Assembly: GCA_026985655.1 (NCBI GenBank)
Contig: JALSQB010000098.1
Location: 1 to 12,161, forward strand
Reading direction: 5' to 3'
Length of the DNA: 12,161 nucleotides
Source of the DNA: Campylobacteraceae bacterium
Lineage (GTDB): Bacteria; Campylobacterota; Campylobacteria; Campylobacterales; Sulfurovaceae
Both the position numbers and the translations under genes were made by a program. Positions 1-7,223 of the stretch are shown piece by piece; position 1 is the stretch's first letter, and each line of letters begins with the position of its first letter. The notes beneath the pieces were generated by a model. It was not told the origin of the DNA. It saw only the letters and a list, made by a program, of their open reading frames with translations, and did not search any database.

Positions 1-761
1 CGGTTACACCTGATTATTTTAATATGCCTGCTACTTCTTGTATTATTTTAGATAAATTGGGAATTAAAAATGTTCAAGCATTTGATATATCTGCTGCATG
101 TTCGGGTTTTGTTTATGCTCTTTCTGTGGCGAAAGCTTTTGTTGAATCGGGCATGAAAAAACATGTACTTATTATTGGTGCTGAAAAATTTTCTTCTATT
201 GTGGATTATACTGATCGAACAACTTGTATTTTATTTGGTGATGGTGCAGGAGCAGCTGTTATCTCTGCGACTGAAGATAAATCTGAAGCATTTATAGATG
301 TTCACGCTTCTGCTGATGGATCATATGCTGACTTTTTGATGACTCCTGCTCCTGGTTCTGTTAATCCTATATCTCAAAAGGTTATTGATGAGGGTTTAAA
401 TTTTGTTTCTATGAAAGGAAATGAAACCTTTAAATTGGCAGTTAAAACCTTAACAAAAGATGTTAAAGATATTTTAGCTAAAAATAAAATAGCCTCTGAA
501 GATATTCCTCATTTTGTTCCTCATCAAGCCAATTATAGAATTATTAAAGCAGTAGGTGATGCACTTAAAATGAAAGAGGAACAAGTGGTATTAACAGTCA
601 ATAAATACGGTAATACTTCAGCTGCTTCTATTCCTATGGCAATAAATGAAATTTGGGAATCGGGTCGCCTTAAAAAAGGTGAGCTGATGTTGCTTGACAC
701 TTTTGGAGGTGGACTTACTTGGGCTTCGGCACTACTTCCTTTTGCAGGAGAAAGCAAGTAG
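1..761 (+). CDS. fabH: 3-oxoacyl-ACP synthase III (KAS III), 5'-truncated by the window edge
   Basis: Beta-ketoacyl-ACP synthase III starts fatty-acid synthesis in the cytoplasm by condensing acetyl-CoA with malonyl-ACP. The frame is open from base 3 through to the stop at 759-761, so the first ATG in view (24) is internal. About 253 residues are present, and the family is usually about 320, so roughly the first 70 are missing. All three members of the Cys-His-Asn catalytic triad are visible: Cys in AACSGF (codon 99-101), His in PHQAN (codon 522-524) and Asn in YGNTSAASIP (codon 612-614). The C-terminal DTFGGGLTWASAL is also typical of FabH. These residues are intact, so the gene looks functional. 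It converges with the DUF309 gene and has no visible link to the respiratory operon. Confidence 0.95.
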   Translation, partial: VTPDYFNMPATSCIILDKLGIKNVQAFDISAACSGFVYALSVAKAFVESGMKKHVLIIGAEKFSSIVDYTDRTTCILFGDGAGAAVISATEDKSEAFIDVHASADGSYADFLMTPAPGSVNPISQKVIDEGLNFVSMKGNETFKLAVKTLTKDVKDILAKNKIASEDIPHFVPHQANYRIIKAVGDALKMKEEQVVLTVNKYGNTSAASIPMAINEIWESGRLKKGELMLLDTFGGGLTWASALLPFAGESK

Positions 762-773
762 GGTACAATTTAT

Positions 774-804
774 TGCACCAAATAATCTTTTAAATAATGG
801 TGCA
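774..804. repeat. Inverted repeat between convergent genes, weak terminator candidate
   Basis: The arms TGCACCA (774-780) and TGGTGCA (798-804) are perfect 7-bp complements around a 17-nt AT-rich loop. They lie in the 56-bp gap between the convergent fabH and DUF309 genes, where a bidirectional terminator would be expected. No T-run follows the stem on either strand, so termination is only a guess. Confidence 0.35.
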
Positions 805-817
805 TTAAAATGACATC

Positions 818-1159
818 CTATAAGTTATGGAATTTTTTTAAACTTTCTATTTTTTGACAACTTTTATTAAATAATTCAAACTCTTCAATCTCCTCATTCA
901 ATAAATGTTTATGGCGTTCAAAAGATTTTAAAACGGTAGTGGCTTTACGGTGGGCATCTTTTCTATTTCGTTTTAGATGCTCAAAGCAAATAGCACCATT
1001 AATCAATCCTTTGGCTAAGTTCTTTAGGGAATGATTACTTTTACGAAGTGGATGCCAAGCTTCTTCGAGTGCTTCATGTGCTTCAAAATATGCTTCTGCT
1101 TCTAAGAGATTTAAAAAATCTTTTAATGCCTTTTTTAAATCATGGTTTTCTTTTATCAA
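818..1159 (-). CDS. DUF309-family small helical protein (TTG start)
   Basis: This 113-aa protein contains the DUF309 signature FEAHEALEEAW (around residues 24-34), followed by a GLINGAICFEHLKR segment, which matches the family's G-L-x-x-x-A-x-x-x-H-x-x-R pattern. DUF309 proteins are small all-helical cytoplasmic proteins of unknown function; the conserved His/Glu residues could be a metal or ligand site, which is inference. The start must be TTG (1159-1157): an in-frame TAA lies only two codons upstream (1168-1166), and AGGAT sits at a ribosome-binding distance before it. There is no in-frame Met. It runs divergently from the molybdoenzyme operon and is probably an ordinary neighbour, not part of it. 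Confidence 0.8.
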   Translation of the reverse strand: MIKENHDLKKALKDFLNLLEAEAYFEAHEALEEAWHPLRKSNHSLKNLAKGLINGAICFEHLKRNRKDAHRKATTVLKSFERHKHLLNEEIEEFELFNKSCQKIESLKKFHNL

Positions 1160-1233
1160 TTTTTTTTATCCTTTTGTTCTATCAAATTTATGAATATTTG
1201 TTATTAATTATTTATTTTAACGAAAAAGTGAGT

Positions 1234-1258
1234 TTTATCTTCTTATTTAGAAGATAAA
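1234..1258. repeat. 10-bp-arm inverted repeat in the divergent intergenic region, possible operator
   Basis: TTTATCTTCT (1234-1243) and AGAAGATAAA (1249-1258) are perfect complements around a 5-nt loop. The repeat lies between the divergent DUF309 gene and the molybdoenzyme operon, about 80-105 bp upstream of the operon's likely -10 box. No gene ends here, so it is unlikely to be a terminator. A dimeric-regulator site or a structured 5' leader of a longer transcript are the alternatives. No T-run follows on either strand. Confidence 0.45.
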
Positions 1259-1337
1259 TATTGAAAAATAATCTGTTTAATGATAAAATTTTATAAAAAA
1301 TGCTATTATATATTTATTATTTAGTCTTATCTCTAAA

Positions 1338-1343
1338 TATAAT
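1338..1343 (+). promoter_or_regulatory. Candidate sigma-70 -10 box for the B-C-A operon
   Basis: A perfect TATAAT lies 28 bp before the ATG of the iron-sulfur subunit, giving a predicted leader of about 20 nt with room for the strong AGGAGGA site. No clear -35 hexamer is seen, but the upstream stretch is T/A-rich, as is common for Campylobacterota vegetative promoters. An alternative is the extended -10 TGCTATTAT at 1301-1309, which would give a longer leader. Confidence 0.45.
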
Positions 1344-1361
1344 AATTGTTATCAAAAAATT

Positions 1362-1368
1362 AGGAGGA
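1362..1368 (+). promoter_or_regulatory. Strong ribosome-binding site that fixes the Fe-S subunit start
   Basis: AGGAGGA is separated by three bases from the ATG at 1372. It decides against the upstream in-frame ATG at 1300, which has no ribosome-binding site and would add 24 hydrophobic, low-complexity residues encoded across the likely promoter. Confidence 0.8.
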
Positions 1369-1371
1369 AAC

Positions 1372-2127
1372 ATGAAGTTAGGTTTTTTAGTCGATCTTAA
1401 TCTTTGCATGGGTTGTAAAGCTTGTGAGATTGCCTGTAAAGTTGAAAATGAAGTGCCATTAAGCTCATGGCGTTTACGTGTAAAATATATAGATATAGGG
1501 ACATTTCCTGATACATCACGTTCGTTTACACCATTGAGATGTAATCACTGTGAAAGTGCACCATGTGAGAGAATTTGTCCAGTATCGGCACTGCATTATC
1601 TTGATAATGGAATTGTTAATATTGATAGTTCTCGATGTATTGGGTGTGCAGGATGTATGATGGCATGTCCTTATGGAGCAATTTATATGGATCCAGAGTC
1701 TAACACTGCTGACAAATGTACTTATTGTGCTCACCGAATTGAAGGTGGATTAATGCCAGCTTGTGTTGTTGCTTGTCCTGTTGAAGCAAATATTTTTGGA
1801 GATATTGAAGATGAAACTTCACAAATATCTCATTATATTATGGAGCATCAAGGTGATGTTCAGGTTCGAAAACCAGAGAAACACACTGACCCTAAACACT
1901 TCTATGTAGGTGGTGGAAATCAAACTTTAAATCCTTTAGCTCACGAGAGAATCGAAGGTTACGGATTATTTAATAATATTACGCATTTAAAAGAGATTGG
2001 TGATACACATCACTCTATGTTAGATAGATTTTTAAACCCAATTTTTGGAGGTCATAATGACCATTTAAAAAATGAGAGTTTTGTAGATATGCCAAATGAT
2101 GCATCACATGAAGAAGGAGGTCACTAA
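1372..2127 (+). CDS. Four-cluster [4Fe-4S] electron-transfer subunit of a CISM molybdoenzyme (PsrB/TtrB/DmsB-like)
   Basis: This 251-aa protein should carry electrons between the membrane subunit and the molybdopterin subunit. Four Cys motifs are seen in the DmsB/NrfC/PsrB order: C12-x2-C15-x2-C18-x3-C22 at the N-terminus; CNHCESAPCERICP; CIGCAGCMMACP; and CTYCAHRIEGG...CVVACP, the last with the long spacing expected of this family. No signal peptide is present, so export is probably by piggy-back on the Tat-signalled catalytic subunit, as in DmsAB-type complexes (inference). A His-rich tail of roughly 80 residues follows the last cluster. The stop TAA overlaps the next gene's ATG by one base (TAATG), implying translational coupling. 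The cluster pattern alone cannot separate polysulfide, tetrathionate, sulfite or DMSO-type complexes. Confidence 0.9.
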   Translation: MKLGFLVDLNLCMGCKACEIACKVENEVPLSSWRLRVKYIDIGTFPDTSRSFTPLRCNHCESAPCERICPVSALHYLDNGIVNIDSSRCIGCAGCMMACPYGAIYMDPESNTADKCTYCAHRIEGGLMPACVVACPVEANIFGDIEDETSQISHYIMEHQGDVQVRKPEKHTDPKHFYVGGGNQTLNPLAHERIEGYGLFNNITHLKEIGDTHHSMLDRFLNPIFGGHNDHLKNESFVDMPNDASHEEGGH

Positions 2128-3077
2128 TGGATCACGTTAGTACAATTGAAGCTACTAAAGCTGTTGTAACACTTGATGTTCCACTTCCAGGAATTATCTG
2201 GGGTTGGATGATTACACTAAATATGTGGGCTAAAAGTATTGGTACAGGAGTTATTCTTGTTGGTGCTTATTTACTCTATAGACATAAAAAAGAGGATATG
2301 CCTAATTTAAGATGGATGATGCCACTTATCTCTTTTATTGCATTAAATGTATTTTTACTTTTTACATTATTAGATTTACATCAACCACTTAGAATGGTAA
2401 ATATATTCTTTCACCCACATTGGACTTCAGCAATTACTGTTGGTGCGTGGATGGCTTCACTCTTTACAGGCTTGGTGACATTAATGCTAGCCATAGGTCT
2501 TTTAGACGCTTTCCCTGAAGTAGGTCGTCACCTTGGTATTGCTAAAACAATTAGAGGAAAAACTGCATTGTATGAAAAAGTTTTTCCATTTGTAGTATTT
2601 TTAGCATTTCCAGTTACGATGTACACAGCAATTATTATGGCAGAAGCAAGTGCTAGAGAGTTATGGGCAGCACCAGCTGAAGTTATTCAGATGTTATTAG
2701 CAGCCTTTATGGTTGGTTCTGCATCATTTATTTTAATTGCAGGAAAATGGTCAGAGAGTGTAAGAAAAGATCTGTCTTGGATTTTAATGTTATCGGTTCT
2801 GTTCTCATTCTTAATGTACATGGGAGAGTATTTCTTCTCATTTAAAGCTTCAGAAGTTGAGGCAACATTAGCGTATGTCCATTCAGGTGGTGAGTACTTT
2901 GTTCAGTTTTGGTCAGCGATGATTATGGGGTACATTATTCCATTCTTTATTGCATTTTCATCACTTAAAAATGAAAACAGAACAATGATGAGATTTGCAG
3001 CAGTATTGACTTTTATTGGTCTTTATCTCGCGAAGAGTACGTGGTTAGAAATTCCACAAATGTTATCATTAAGTTAA
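2127..3077 (+). CDS. NrfD/PsrC-family integral membrane subunit
   Basis: This 316-aa polytopic protein should be the membrane anchor and quinone/quinol site of the complex. About eight hydrophobic segments can be seen, roughly at residues 22-49, 63-84, 100-124, 151-172, 184-206, 214-236, 258-281 and 288-309. The loop LLDLHQPLRM after the second segment matches the NrfD-family D-L-x-x-P-x-R motif, and HPHWTSAITVGAW follows as expected. There are no haem-ligand patterns of the cytochrome-b type, which fits NrfD/PsrC rather than NarI. The start overlaps the upstream stop by one base. The gene's own stop abuts the next gene's ribosome-binding site. The order B-C-A matches ttrBCA of enterobacteria, which is suggestive but not proof of tetrathionate as substrate. 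Confidence 0.88.
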   Translation: MDHVSTIEATKAVVTLDVPLPGIIWGWMITLNMWAKSIGTGVILVGAYLLYRHKKEDMPNLRWMMPLISFIALNVFLLFTLLDLHQPLRMVNIFFHPHWTSAITVGAWMASLFTGLVTLMLAIGLLDAFPEVGRHLGIAKTIRGKTALYEKVFPFVVFLAFPVTMYTAIIMAEASARELWAAPAEVIQMLLAAFMVGSASFILIAGKWSESVRKDLSWILMLSVLFSFLMYMGEYFFSFKASEVEATLAYVHSGGEYFVQFWSAMIMGYIIPFFIAFSSLKNENRTMMRFAAVLTFIGLYLAKSTWLEIPQMLSLS

Positions 3078-3087
3078 GGAGATACAT

Positions 3088-6000
3088 ATGGTTAAGAAAA
3101 TGAATAAAAATGACTCTTCTTTCTTTGAAAGTAGAAGAACGTTCCTTAAAGGAACAGCATATACAGTAGCAGGTGCAACACTTGCTAAAGGTGTTTTTTC
3201 AACAGTAATTGACACCCCTGCTATGGCAGATGAACTTAAATCTATTCCTCTAAGTAATGGTACACCTCTTCATTACCCACCATTAGAAGAGTGGGACTCT
3301 TTTAAAGAGTTAGATGGAGATGATTGGAAACGTGGTGGAACAGGTCGAAATGGTGTTGAATCAGAAGAGAATGCTAATGGAATTAAAGTAAATGAATTTA
3401 TGCTTGTTCCAACAGCTTGTTCAAACTGTGAAGCAGCATGTGGATTGACTGCATGGGTAGAGGTTGGAAAGTATAAAAAGACAGGAAATCCAAAAGATTT
3501 ATTTGTTAGAAAATACATGGGTAACCCACTTCACGCAGGTTCAAGAGGACGTAACTGTGCCAAAGGGTATGCTGTACAATCGCAAATGTATGACCCAGAT
3601 AGAATTCCTTTCCCTTTAAAAAGAGCTCCTGGAAGTAAAAGAGGAGAAGGTAAATGGATTAGAAGTTCATGGGACGATGCCATGAAAGAGATTGGGGCAA
3701 AACTTGCAAAACTTGTAAAAAGTGACTCTCCAACAGCTAAAAAAGAGTTCATCTACCATGTTGGACGACCAAATGAGAATGGTTTTGGACCTCGTGTTCC
3801 TCAATCATTAGGATTAGATGGTTGGGATTCACATACAAACATCTGTTCAGCAGGTGCAAGAGAGGCTACTATCCAATGGGCGAATGATGATAGAAACTCT
3901 CCAGATTTTGCTGGTTCAAAACTGATATTTCTTCAATCATCTCATGCAGGAGATGCAGGACACTACTTCCAACAAGCTGCTGGACGTATTGCTGATGCTA
4001 GAAAAAAAGGTGCTAAACTTGTTGTTATGGATCCAAGACTCTCTAACTCTGCTGGTATGGCTGACCTTTGGGTTCCTGTTTATCCAGGTACTGAAGCAGC
4101 GTTGTATCTCTATCTTACCAATAGAATTTTAAATGAGAAAGATATTAATGGTGATGACCTTGTAAACCACAATTTTGTAAAAAATTGGGTAAACTGGGAT
4201 AGACTCATGGCAAACAAAGAGTATTTAGCGCTTCTTGTTGAGAAAAAATATATTAAAGCCGTACCAGAGGGTGATAGCTATGAAGATTTCATTAAAATGA
4301 TTTCTGAAATGTACTCTCATTATACCCTTGACTTTGTTGTTAAAGAGTGTCGTGTAGAGGCTAGAACTATTGAAAAACTATACGATATGTTTATCGATGC
4401 AGGTGCTAGAATTAGTACTTATATCTGGAGAGCAGGTACAATTGCACACCGTGGTGGTTGGATGAATGGTCGTACAGCTTTCTTACCATTGGTTCTTCGT
4501 GGTGCAATGGCTGGAGATATTGGTGGGGTTAGTATGCACCACTGGCATGAGATTTCGGTAAATGGTCGTGGAGAGAAAGCAACTGTTGCAGGTAAACAAC
4601 CAGCAAAAGTAGATGCGTGGAATGATCTCGCTTGGCCTCCTGAGTACCCATTAAGTACTTATGAGATGAGTCACATGCTTCCTCATATGTTACTTGATGA
4701 TGAGTGGAGAAATAATTGGAATAGTAAAGGGCTTAATATTCCTGAAAAAATTTCTGTCTATGTTCCAAGAATGTACAATCCTGTTTGGATTAACCCAGAT
4801 GGATTTAGATGGATTGAAGCGTTAAAAAGAGAAGATAAAATTGAGTTATCGTTTAACCTCTCTCCAACATGGTCAGAGACAAACTGGTATTGTGATTATG
4901 TTTTACCTGTAGGACTAGCAGGAGAGCGTCATGACCAACACTCATCACCAACACAACCATCAAGATGGTTAGCATTTAGACAACCAGCACTTAGAGTTGC
5001 ATTAGAGAAACTTGGGTGGGAAGCAAAACAACCATCAAGAGGAACACTTGAAGCACATATGGCAGCAGGTCTTGGAGAAATTTGGGAAGAAGTTGAGTTT
5101 TGGGCAACAATGATGGTTGAATATGTTGATCCAGATGGTTCATTGGGTGTTCGTGAATCTTGGGCTTCTAAAAAAGATCCAAAAAGAGCGGTAACGATTG
5201 CTGAATGGTATGATGCTGCTTTTGACAATTTACCAAACTTGAAAAAAACAGCATCTGAACATCCTAAATATAAGGAAAAACCTTACCCTAATTATGAGAT
5301 GATGAGAGATATGGGAACATGGCTTGAAGAGGACAATATTTATAGACCTCAAGAGAAAGCACTTCGTAAAGAGGGCGACGCTTATATTGCTCATGGACAC
5401 AAATACTCTGTTGATGAAGTAGAAAAAGACCAATTTGGAACACTTCTTGTAGAGCATGAAGGAGAGAAAAAAGCGATTGGTGTAGAAGTTGATGGAGAGC
5501 TTATGCAAGGTTTCCATACTTTAAGTAAGAAATTAGAGTTCTTCTCAGAGTGGTTTGCAGAGTGGAAATGGCCTGAATATGCTGTGCCAATCTATCCAAA
5601 AAACAAAGAAGAGCGTAAAACAATGATTCACCTTGTAACGCAAGTGCATCATGACTATATGGAAAAAGAGAATGAGTTTGCTCTAAATACAGTATTTAGA
5701 TTGCCATACAACATTCATACACGTTCCGTGAACTCTAAACACCTTATGGAGATTTCTCAAAACCATAACCCTGTTTGGATTAATACTGAAGATGCAAAAC
5801 GTATGAATATTAAACAAGGTGATGCAATTAAAGTAAATGTTACCGATACTGTGACAGGACTTGACTCTGGTTATTTTATTGCTATGGCTGTACCAACAGA
5901 GGCTACAATGCCTGGTGTTTTAGCAAACTCTCACCACGCAGGTCGATGGAAGCTTAAAAATGCTGTTGATATTCCAGGATTTTCTCATCAATTAGGAGTT

Positions 6001-6438
6001 ATGGGATTGGGTGCGCCACTTTATGACATGACTATGGACGGTAAAATTGGGACACTTAAACCAAAAGAAGGTCTAAAAGATGCGATGTATGAACGTCGTG
6101 ATAGTTGGCAGTTTAAAGAGTTCAACAAAGACCTTGACAATATCTGGTGGGACGGACTAAGTGGTGCGTGGCAAAATGCTGTTGCCCCTTCTCACCCTGA
6201 CCCAATTGCAGGTAACCATGCTTGGCACTTAAAAGTAGCCATTGAACCAGCAGGTGCAGAGGATACTATTGGGGATATTTATGTAAACTATGAGAACAAT
6301 ATGAAAGTAATGCAAGGTTGGAGAGATAAACTAACACGCCCTCTTCAAGTTGGAGATACAATCAGAAGACCTAGACACATGAAACGTACAGGTCCTGCTC
6401 TTTCACATGAAGCTTATAATGTAGAGATTAAAGGATAA
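3088..6438 (+). CDS. Tat-exported molybdopterin oxidoreductase catalytic subunit, large (1116 aa), CISM/DMSO-reductase superfamily
   Basis: Catalytic subunit of a periplasmic bis-MGD enzyme. In order: a twin-arginine signal (SRRTFLK, Arg16-Arg17, then a hydrophobic stretch and a plausible AMA|D cleavage after residue 47); a [4Fe-4S] site C111-x2-C114-x3-C118...C157; the molybdopterin core, with HTNICSAGAR placing Cys253 as the likely Mo ligand; and a C-terminal molydopterin-binding domain near residues 840-960 (NIHTR...NPVWINTEDAKRMNIKQGD). A further ~150-residue extension follows. The first cluster ligand is Cys and the Mo ligand Cys, which argues against NarG-type (His/Asp) and DMSO/TMAO reductase (Ser) clades. 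It fits PsrA/PhsA/TtrA/ArrA-type enzymes, but is longer than PsrA (about 760) or TtrA (about 1020). The Tat signal argues against cytoplasmic SoeA sulfite dehydrogenase. AAGGAGA before ATG 3088 supports that start over Met5. The substrate and direction are unknown. Confidence 0.9.
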   Translation: MVKKMNKNDSSFFESRRTFLKGTAYTVAGATLAKGVFSTVIDTPAMADELKSIPLSNGTPLHYPPLEEWDSFKELDGDDWKRGGTGRNGVESEENANGIKVNEFMLVPTACSNCEAACGLTAWVEVGKYKKTGNPKDLFVRKYMGNPLHAGSRGRNCAKGYAVQSQMYDPDRIPFPLKRAPGSKRGEGKWIRSSWDDAMKEIGAKLAKLVKSDSPTAKKEFIYHVGRPNENGFGPRVPQSLGLDGWDSHTNICSAGAREATIQWANDDRNSPDFAGSKLIFLQSSHAGDAGHYFQQAAGRIADARKKGAKLVVMDPRLSNSAGMADLWVPVYPGTEAALYLYLTNRILNEKDINGDDLVNHNFVKNWVNWDRLMANKEYLALLVEKKYIKAVPEGDSYEDFIKMISEMYSHYTLDFVVKECRVEARTIEKLYDMFIDAGARISTYIWRAGTIAHRGGWMNGRTAFLPLVLRGAMAGDIGGVSMHHWHEISVNGRGEKATVAGKQPAKVDAWNDLAWPPEYPLSTYEMSHMLPHMLLDDEWRNNWNSKGLNIPEKISVYVPRMYNPVWINPDGFRWIEALKREDKIELSFNLSPTWSETNWYCDYVLPVGLAGERHDQHSSPTQPSRWLAFRQPALRVALEKLGWEAKQPSRGTLEAHMAAGLGEIWEEVEFWATMMVEYVDPDGSLGVRESWASKKDPKRAVTIAEWYDAAFDNLPNLKKTASEHPKYKEKPYPNYEMMRDMGTWLEEDNIYRPQEKALRKEGDAYIAHGHKYSVDEVEKDQFGTLLVEHEGEKKAIGVEVDGELMQGFHTLSKKLEFFSEWFAEWKWPEYAVPIYPKNKEERKTMIHLVTQVHHDYMEKENEFALNTVFRLPYNIHTRSVNSKHLMEISQNHNPVWINTEDAKRMNIKQGDAIKVNVTDTVTGLDSGYFIAMAVPTEATMPGVLANSHHAGRWKLKNAVDIPGFSHQLGVMGLGAPLYDMTMDGKIGTLKPKEGLKDAMYERRDSWQFKEFNKDLDNIWWDGLSGAWQNAVAPSHPDPIAGNHAWHLKVAIEPAGAEDTIGDIYVNYENNMKVMQGWRDKLTRPLQVGDTIRRPRHMKRTGPALSHEAYNVEIKG

Positions 6439-6457
6439 AAACCTTTTTTCTACCTAC

Positions 6458-6487
6458 CTAAAAAGAGAGTTTAAACTCTCTTTTTAG
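6458..6487. terminator. Perfect palindrome, intrinsic terminator after the catalytic subunit gene
   Basis: A 30-nt perfect palindrome has arms C-T-A5-GAGAGTTT and its exact complement, so the right arm ends in a T5 run after ACTCTC. It begins 20 bases after the catalytic-subunit stop. A hairpin with an A-tract on the left and a T-tract on the right is the form of an intrinsic terminator that works in both directions. It probably separates the B-C-A transcript from the maturation/regulation genes, fully or as an attenuator. Confidence 0.75.
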
Positions 6488-6539
6488 TACTACTATTTTC
6501 ATAATCAATATTTTTTAGATATATTTATTTTGAAAGTGG

Positions 6540-6545
6540 TATGAT
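6540..6545 (+). promoter_or_regulatory. Candidate -10 box for the chaperone/accessory operon
   Basis: TATGAT lies 29 bp before the ATG at 6575, downstream of the palindromic terminator and preceded by a T-rich tract (6511-6516) and AT-rich sequence. No good -35 is visible at 17 bp. AGAGGA (6565-6570) is the ribosome-binding site. Its position just after a terminator makes it the natural start of the second transcription unit. Confidence 0.45.
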
Positions 6546-6574
6546 GCGTACCCCAATTAGTAAAAGAGGAAAAA

Positions 6575-7222
6575 ATGGATATTAAATTAGAAGATATAGA
6601 GATGAGAAGAGACATCTATGCACTTATATCAAGACTTATGATAACAGAAGTAGATGAAGAATTTTTAGAGATAATAGAAAAAAATAGCGAGATGTTAAAT
6701 CTTCTTCCTAATTACAAAGCGTGGGGTAAACGTAAAGAGTTCTCTAATAAAATTTTAAAAGAGCGTTATTACGATGTAGATTTTACCAATCTATCACTGC
6801 TTCATCTTGTACCATATGAGACCTTTTATACCAGAGATGACCAAATGATAGAGAGTGGTGCAGAGAATCCAATATTAGAGATTTATGATGCATTAAACTT
6901 TACCGTAAGATTGGAAGAAGCCAGAGTAATTAGTGGTGACCATATTGGGGTAGAGTTAGAGTTTATGTACTCTTTATGTGACACCATGCTAAAAGCTTTT
7001 GAAGAAAAGGATAATGACGCAATTCATGAGATACTACTCATTCAAAGAGGATTTTTAAAAGACCATCTTCTAAATTGGTCGCCTATGTATCTGATTAATA
7101 TGAAAAAAGAGTCAAGAACGCCACTCTATCATGATGGTGCAGAATTAACTTTACAGTTTATATTAGAAGATTATGAGTATCTTAATCATCAATTAAAAAT
7201 ACCATTAGTAGAGAAGATATAA
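6575..7222 (+). CDS. TorD/DmsD-family molybdoenzyme maturation chaperone
   Basis: This 215-aa, mainly helical cytoplasmic protein probably binds the Tat signal peptide and apo-form of the catalytic subunit upstream until the molybdenum cofactor is inserted. Evidence is the TorD-type core: SGDHIGVELEFMYSLC (Asp122-His123 with the following E-L-x-F-M helix), and FLKDHLLNW (around residues 160-168), which matches the family's F-x-x-x-H-L-x-x-W segment. The length is usual for the family. Its placement right after a Tat-dependent Mo enzyme supports the role. One base separates its stop from the next start, so it is tightly coupled to the ferredoxin gene. The partner assignment is by context; a housekeeping role for another Mo enzyme cannot be excluded. 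Confidence 0.85.
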   Translation: MDIKLEDIEMRRDIYALISRLMITEVDEEFLEIIEKNSEMLNLLPNYKAWGKRKEFSNKILKERYYDVDFTNLSLLHLVPYETFYTRDDQMIESGAENPILEIYDALNFTVRLEEARVISGDHIGVELEFMYSLCDTMLKAFEEKDNDAIHEILLIQRGFLKDHLLNWSPMYLINMKKESRTPLYHDGAELTLQFILEDYEYLNHQLKIPLVEKI

Positions 7223-7223
7223 T

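Noticed and set aside
1048..1257. 69-codon open frame on the + strand antisense to the DUF309 gene
   Set aside because: It is the shadow of a recognisable gene on the other strand, low in complexity, and crosses the promoter region.
1300..1371. Upstream in-frame ATG that would extend the iron-sulfur subunit by 24 residues, possibly as a signal anchor
   Set aside because: There is no ribosome-binding site before it, the added stretch overlaps the likely promoter, and AGGAGGA precedes the ATG at 1372, where homologous subunits begin.
1160..1371. Search for FNR/CRP-type palindromes (TTGAT-N4-ATCAA or similar) before the operon
   Set aside because: Only partial half-sites are seen, such as around 1347-1356; none forms a convincing two-arm box.
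4929..5517. Open frames on the - strand inside the catalytic subunit gene
   Set aside because: They are antisense shadows of a long, well-supported coding region with no ribosome-binding site or recognisable family.
3088..6438. Assignment of the catalytic subunit as SoeA (sulfite dehydrogenase), TtrA or PsrA
   Set aside because: The Tat signal disfavours SoeA, and the length and C-terminal extension do not match PsrA or TtrA closely. The residues seen do not define the substrate, so no gene symbol is given.
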